NCBI RefSeq assembly: GCF_905475465.1
Contig: NC_062238.1
Span: 11,501,368 to 11,565,367, forward strand
Source of the DNA: Pieris napi
Taxonomy: Eukaryota; Arthropoda; Insecta; Lepidoptera; Pieridae
Direction of reading: 5' to 3'
DNA: 64,000 bases
Shown: piece after piece, positions 55,601 to 61,600 of the stretch
Layout of the letters: every line of letters begins with the position of its first letter
How positions within the stretch are numbered: position 1 is the stretch's first letter
Translations under genes and position numbers: made by a program
The notes under the pieces: model-generated
Database searches by the model: none
Told to the model about the DNA's origin: nothing
What the model saw: only the letters and a program-made list of their open reading frames with translations

Positions 55601-58600
55601 TCAAAGATATATTTGCGTTGCAGAAAACTACACCAGAACCAATGGTGCTGCCAGTCCTGCCTCAACAAGGCCGACAGTGGATTCACTTCTGGATCAACTG
55701 AGCACCGATGTACATAATGGGTATGTTATATTAAACCGAATAAATTTTTTATTAGTAAAAAAAATCCCTTTAATACTGTTTAGCTTAGTAAATGTACCTA
55801 AAGTAAAATAATATTTATTATAGTTATTATCTATTGGCAAACGATTTTTTTTTTGGGCCTACTCCAATTTTTTCCAATCGTGGCGATGTCTAGAGGTTGA
55901 ATCCAAATTGGACCCGCTACGTTTTTTATATCGTCCTCCCATCTTCTTATCTGCTTGCCTTGCCTTTGTTCCATTCAAATCCTTTCCAGTCAAATAAGTT
56001 CCATTTTTGCTTTTTTTCTCTCATCACATGACCCATATGATTTTTATTAGTATTAGATTAGAATAAAATATGAAGCCATATTCTTATTGTTTATTGACAT
56101 GACGTTTAACGCACAGATTACAAAGACACTTGATTCGATTAGGCTGAAGAATAATTCCTACAACTCTTATTCATAAAAGAAGTTTATAGCTCGTTATTAT
56201 TGTATGAAGAAGATTTTCTTTTAAAAAATAAAACGTTTGATGTGTTGATTGCTAGTATTGTAAGTTGGCGCCGAGCTCAGACGCGGGTCGTGTGGAAATG
56301 GAGTGATGTATTGACACACGTCATCTGTCATGGTTTGTATTCGCAGAAGTTCATGGACAATTATTATATTTATTATACAGAAAATTGACCTCAGAATGGC
56401 CATTTTGTTTTCTATTTTCTTGTTTTACTGAAATAGCCGGGTTTTGGGTTTATTTCAAAAGCTATTCTTTAAATAGGAGTATGTTGATGTTTTTCATTAA
56501 AACCAACACCTAAATCAATACAACAATTTATAATTATTTTGTGGCCTTGTCACACTTTTCAGTTTGATCACATCGTAATATATATTATTATATGTTTTGT
56601 CATGATTCCTCTTTCCTTCTTCATCCATTACCACTTTATTAGTAAAGGTTGGCTGTTAACAACTTTGAATTGCCTAGTCTTGCGCAAGTCTAAACAGTTC
56701 CTCGGCGGATCTGATGCCGGTCCACTCGATTCAATGCCCGTCTCTTGCCTTGAATTTTGCCCATCGTTAGAAGAAGTATCGATGATGACGCAAAACGTTT
56801 CCGAGATATGAGACTTTCCGTATTCAAGTCTGCATAAACTTTCGTGTCATTCCAATTTGTTAAAGGACTCTTTCATTCGTCACTCTTTGGATCCAACTGA
56901 TGCGTAGCATGCGACGGTAACACCACATCTCAAAAGCTTCGAGGCGCCTCCTTGTGTCTTCTTTAATGGTCTATTCCTCACAACCGTATATTGCTACTGG
57001 CCAGATGTAGCAAGTACAAGAGTAAGAGTCGACCTCTCAAGTTGATATTAATGTGGCGACAAGTACTTGTTTCAGTTTCTGAAAAGAAGATTTAGATTCG
57101 AGATTGTTTATTGCCAGATTTTATCATCCGTTCTACGCCCTTGAGAACTGGCAGTTAAGCAAGCAAGCAAGTAGTAATGTCTCTAACTACTGATATATTG
57201 ATTTTGAAAATAATATGTACACTTCGGGGGAAAAAAAATCTGCTCTATTTTTTACGTTATAAGACGTTCAAAGCAAATTGTTTTAACAATTTACAGCAAT
57301 TTTTATCCTTCATTTTCAAAGGTTAAATCCAAAAGTTGATTAAATATTGAATTGTTCGTACCTCGATAGTATCTTGGCAAGATAATATTTGGCATTTATA
57401 CCCATGAATTGTCCGTAGACAATCTGCCATAAATCTATGTCCAAGTTCCCTATATTAATATGCTCCAGTGAAAATTTACACACAGGTGTACTAAATGCGT
57501 ATTACCAGAGTTGCCAACAACAATTAGTACTATTATTGTTCCCATAATTTTACTTTGTATTATTAATGAGTACAGGATATATTAATATTATATACGCTGT
57601 TGCATCGCGCACGTTAAAATAATTGTGTTTAATAATGGAATTTGGAATGGGTTAAATGGGGTAATTCTTATAAGAGGTCATATAGTACCTAATTAAATAT
57701 AAGGGGCTAATCTAGAATGGAAAAAAGCTCAGAAAAATGAAACAAAATAAAATTCTGAGAAAAATATTGATAAAAAAAACAAATGTGTCTATTTTCTTTG
57801 TACTTGTAATCATAATGACAAATATAATATAGTATGACGCTATGTAGATGTTGATTTTTCTTCTATTTTGTTTACTTTTAAAAATCGCCATTTGTTTAGT
57901 TACATGAGGTTTATTCACGATTAGGCTGAAGAGTAATTCCTACAACTCTTATTCATAAAAGAAGATTATAACTTGCTATTATTGTATAAAGAAGATTAAA
58001 GAAAACCTTAAACTATTAATTTCTAGGCTGTTCTTTGACTGAAAAGACCGCCTTTTGCTAAACTAAACTTTACTACAGACGCGGTTCCACATCGCCAGTC
58101 CCGCCATCAGGCAGTCTTCCAAGACCCGGCACGAAACAGGTGACGGTGACGGTCCAAGAAACAGTTGTGGAACCAGCTCAGCAGCAGTTACCAGTTCAGC
58201 ATGAGACACCAGTACAGACCCATCGGCATCAACACGCCTCCAGCGCTACTAAAGAGCTGGATGATCTTATGGCGTCGCTTTCCGACTTTAAGGTCAGTGA
58301 TAAAAAATTAATCAGTATTCCTTACGTAGGATTGGCCTAGTGGGTTCAGCGTGCGACTCTCATCCCTAAGGTCGTAGGTTCGAACCCAACTGAGCGCCAA
58401 TGGATTTACTGTCTGAGCATTTAACTCTCGTACGGTGAAGGGTATCCGGCATTCCTTAGTCAAGCAGGCCTACTAGCCAATTAAAAACAAATGCTCATGA
58501 TACAGAAATTTAAGACCCAGAACTTAAAAGGTAGCAACTGGTTTAACTTAGTATGATCTTAATAAACAGAAAGTGAAAATAGATATTTTTTGGTTAAAAA

Positions 58601-61600
58601 TTAAAATAGTAATATTCAAACATAATAAAAACACACAAATCTTAATGAAAAATCAGCTTCAGCTTTTAGTTTCTTTAGCCCATATTACGATGCTTTTAGT
58701 TATTTGCTTCCGAACTCGTACTTACCACATCCCACTTAACAAGTTTAACTTTATCATGAAAACAAGAGACGATCCAAACACGATGTAAGAGAGAAGAGGA
58801 CCTACACTTAGTTCTCGAGTGTAAAACCAACGTACAATCTTGGTTGGATTTCTTAAAGGAAACTTGATGGTCTACTGGCGAATGTCTCTTCTCTATCAAA
58901 TCTTAAGTTCAAAGCTCCGAATATAGTGATAGATTTGTAAGTTTCATGGCAGACTCATTAACTTTGTTAATATTTTTAAGCCGACATTATCATTCGATTT
59001 TCGATTCTTATAAAATAAAAAAATAAAGAAGTGAAGTTTGTATGGACCTAACATTTTTATTTTTTTTCTCTAACTTTCTCAATCAAGGTAATACAATTAT
59101 TATTACCAATAAAATTTAATTGTTTGTTGAACTTGAAATATTTTACAGTACGTTACGCGGTGTTTGTTTACGCCCGTTCTGCTCTAGTAACCATGTAATG
59201 ACAGCAATTAAACAATTAGAGGCCAAGCTGGTATATCTCATAAAAGTTTAATTTACTGTAAATTCTTTCATAGAAATTTAATTCTTTTCAAACCGTATGT
59301 GTTTTGAGTCCTAATTTCTGTTTTAATTCTGATAAACACCTGTAGGAAGGAAGTCTATAGGATGTCTATTGTCTATAAGTTAAGAAAATGTTTGCATCGA
59401 TTCTTTATGGTCTTCTAATCCGATACATTTTTTGAGGAATAGACAACAGTCTCTATCTCATTGACTGTGCCAAGTGCGTGAACTAGCTACAGACGTATAA
59501 TATCGTTTATTTATTTATAATCAACTGTCATGGCCACCTCGGCACACTGCACTACACATTTTCCGTTTATTATAATATTTACTAGCCGCCTTTCTTGGCC
59601 CATATCTATTTCCAGCTTTAAGTCGCTCCAGCGATGCTGTCATCTCTCTCACTCCTTACCAAAAGCTCACATCTAAAGATAGTACTGTTACATCACAGGC
59701 GTAGTGGGGCCGGATTGTATTAGAGTACATAGTCAAACATTTCTCTCGGACCGCATTCGCTTCTGTCGCTCACAACCGATCGGATTCCCGTACGTTCTAT
59801 ACTTATCTTGGTCTAAAACCGGCGATTGTTTGCCAAAACAGTTTGAAGTCCGCTGCTCCGTTTAAGATTGTTGATAGTTTATCGGAATTTCAGGTTAGCC
59901 CAGGTGCTCCCCCAGTAGACGGCGGCGCTCACGTGTATAGAGAAAAGCGTGCCTGGCAGGAACAATACCGCAGCAACCCGCGGCAACCTGAATCAGCATC
60001 TCTGGAGCATATGCTCGGATCCCTAAGAGCGGACATGAGCCGTCAAGGAGTACAAACCCCCCAAAAGGGATGTTGCAACGCCTGTGAGAAACCCATCGTT
60101 GGACAGGTGACCTATCTACCTATGAGGATTGCCTTGACCAGTGACGGGGATGTATTAAATTTGGATTTTTCTCAGGTCATCACGGCGCTCGGTCGCACGT
60201 GGCATCCGGAGCACTTCACCTGCGGACACTGCAACCAAGAGTTGGGTACGAGGAACTTCTTTGAACGCGACGGAAGGCCCTACTGCGAACCGGATTATCA
60301 TAATCTTTTCTCGCCCAGATGCGCTTACTGCAATGGACCTATCTTGGATGTTAGTTGGACCTCATTTCGCCGTTCTAGAGTATATTTTGGATTGATGTTG
60401 ATGCGATTTTATCTTACAGAAATGCGTGACCGCTCTAGAAAAGACGTGGCACACAGAGCATTTCTTCTGCGCTCAGTGTGGCCAGCAATTCGGAGAGGAA
60501 GGTTTCCATGAGAGGGACGGAAAGCCGTACTGTCGTGCGGATTACTTTGACATGTTTGCCCCAAAGTGTGGTGGTTGCAACAAACCAATAATGGAGAACT
60601 ACATCTCTGCTCTTAATACTCAATGGCATCCAGATTGCTTCGTATGCAAGGTTTGTATTGGCAGGGTTGGTAGAGCGTCTACGCCAGGTTGAGTATACGT
60701 TTTCTTCAGCGTCTAAATGTTGATTCTTACACAGGATTGCCAAATTGCAGTAAAGGGTAAGACGTTTTATGCTATGGAAGGAAAGCCGGTATGCCCCAAA
60801 TGCGTCGGAGTCGATGAAGAAGAATAATGTATGATCCCCAAATGAATGATTCCCCCCTTTTTTCCAGCCAAGCCTAAAGGCAAAACACAAACACACTGAC
60901 ACTATAGATAATAAACGTAACGGAATTGTAATATATTTTTGTATTATTATTGTAAGGTTTATACAATAAAGAGAATAAAAAAAACAAACAAAAAAACACA
61001 AAATATTATTATGAAACAATTGACGTACGTTGCGTACGCGTCAAGGTCGCGTGCGTATACGCATGTAGATGTTAATGAACGTAATCGTATCGGTTATATG
61101 TTGTCCTAATATCGGAGAAATTCTGAATGGGGTCAAGTGCTGGACGTATAGGGTTTCCCATTACGCGGGGTTAAAATTAGCCGTGACGTCACAGCAGCCA
61201 AACAGGCTGAAGACGTTTATAGGCCATTACGTTCTATTTTCGAATTGCAAGCGGTTGCCATGCGCGATGTAAAATGTGTCAAGATCAAAGATGTAACTTA
61301 ATTTATGACAGATTAAAACCTTTTTTGTTGTTATTTAAGATGCGTCGTGAAAACTTTTATTTACAATTGTTTGGATAATGTCCAATTTTAAGAGATTCAA
61401 ACTTTCACAATGTCGTTGTGTACACAATAAACATATTAACACATTCTTTGCGATTTCGAACAACATTATCTTACTCGCATTCCCATAGACACACTTAAAG
61501 ATTGTTTTTATAATGTCTGTGTATGTGTGTGTGTGACAATGATGTATCATTTCTTGACAAAACTCCATAGATAATAAAAAGTCATTATACATTTTTTCTT

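Noticed and set aside
60435..61019. 194-codon minus-strand frame
   Set aside because: It is antisense to paxillin LIM exons and an intron, with no domain features, so a shadow frame.
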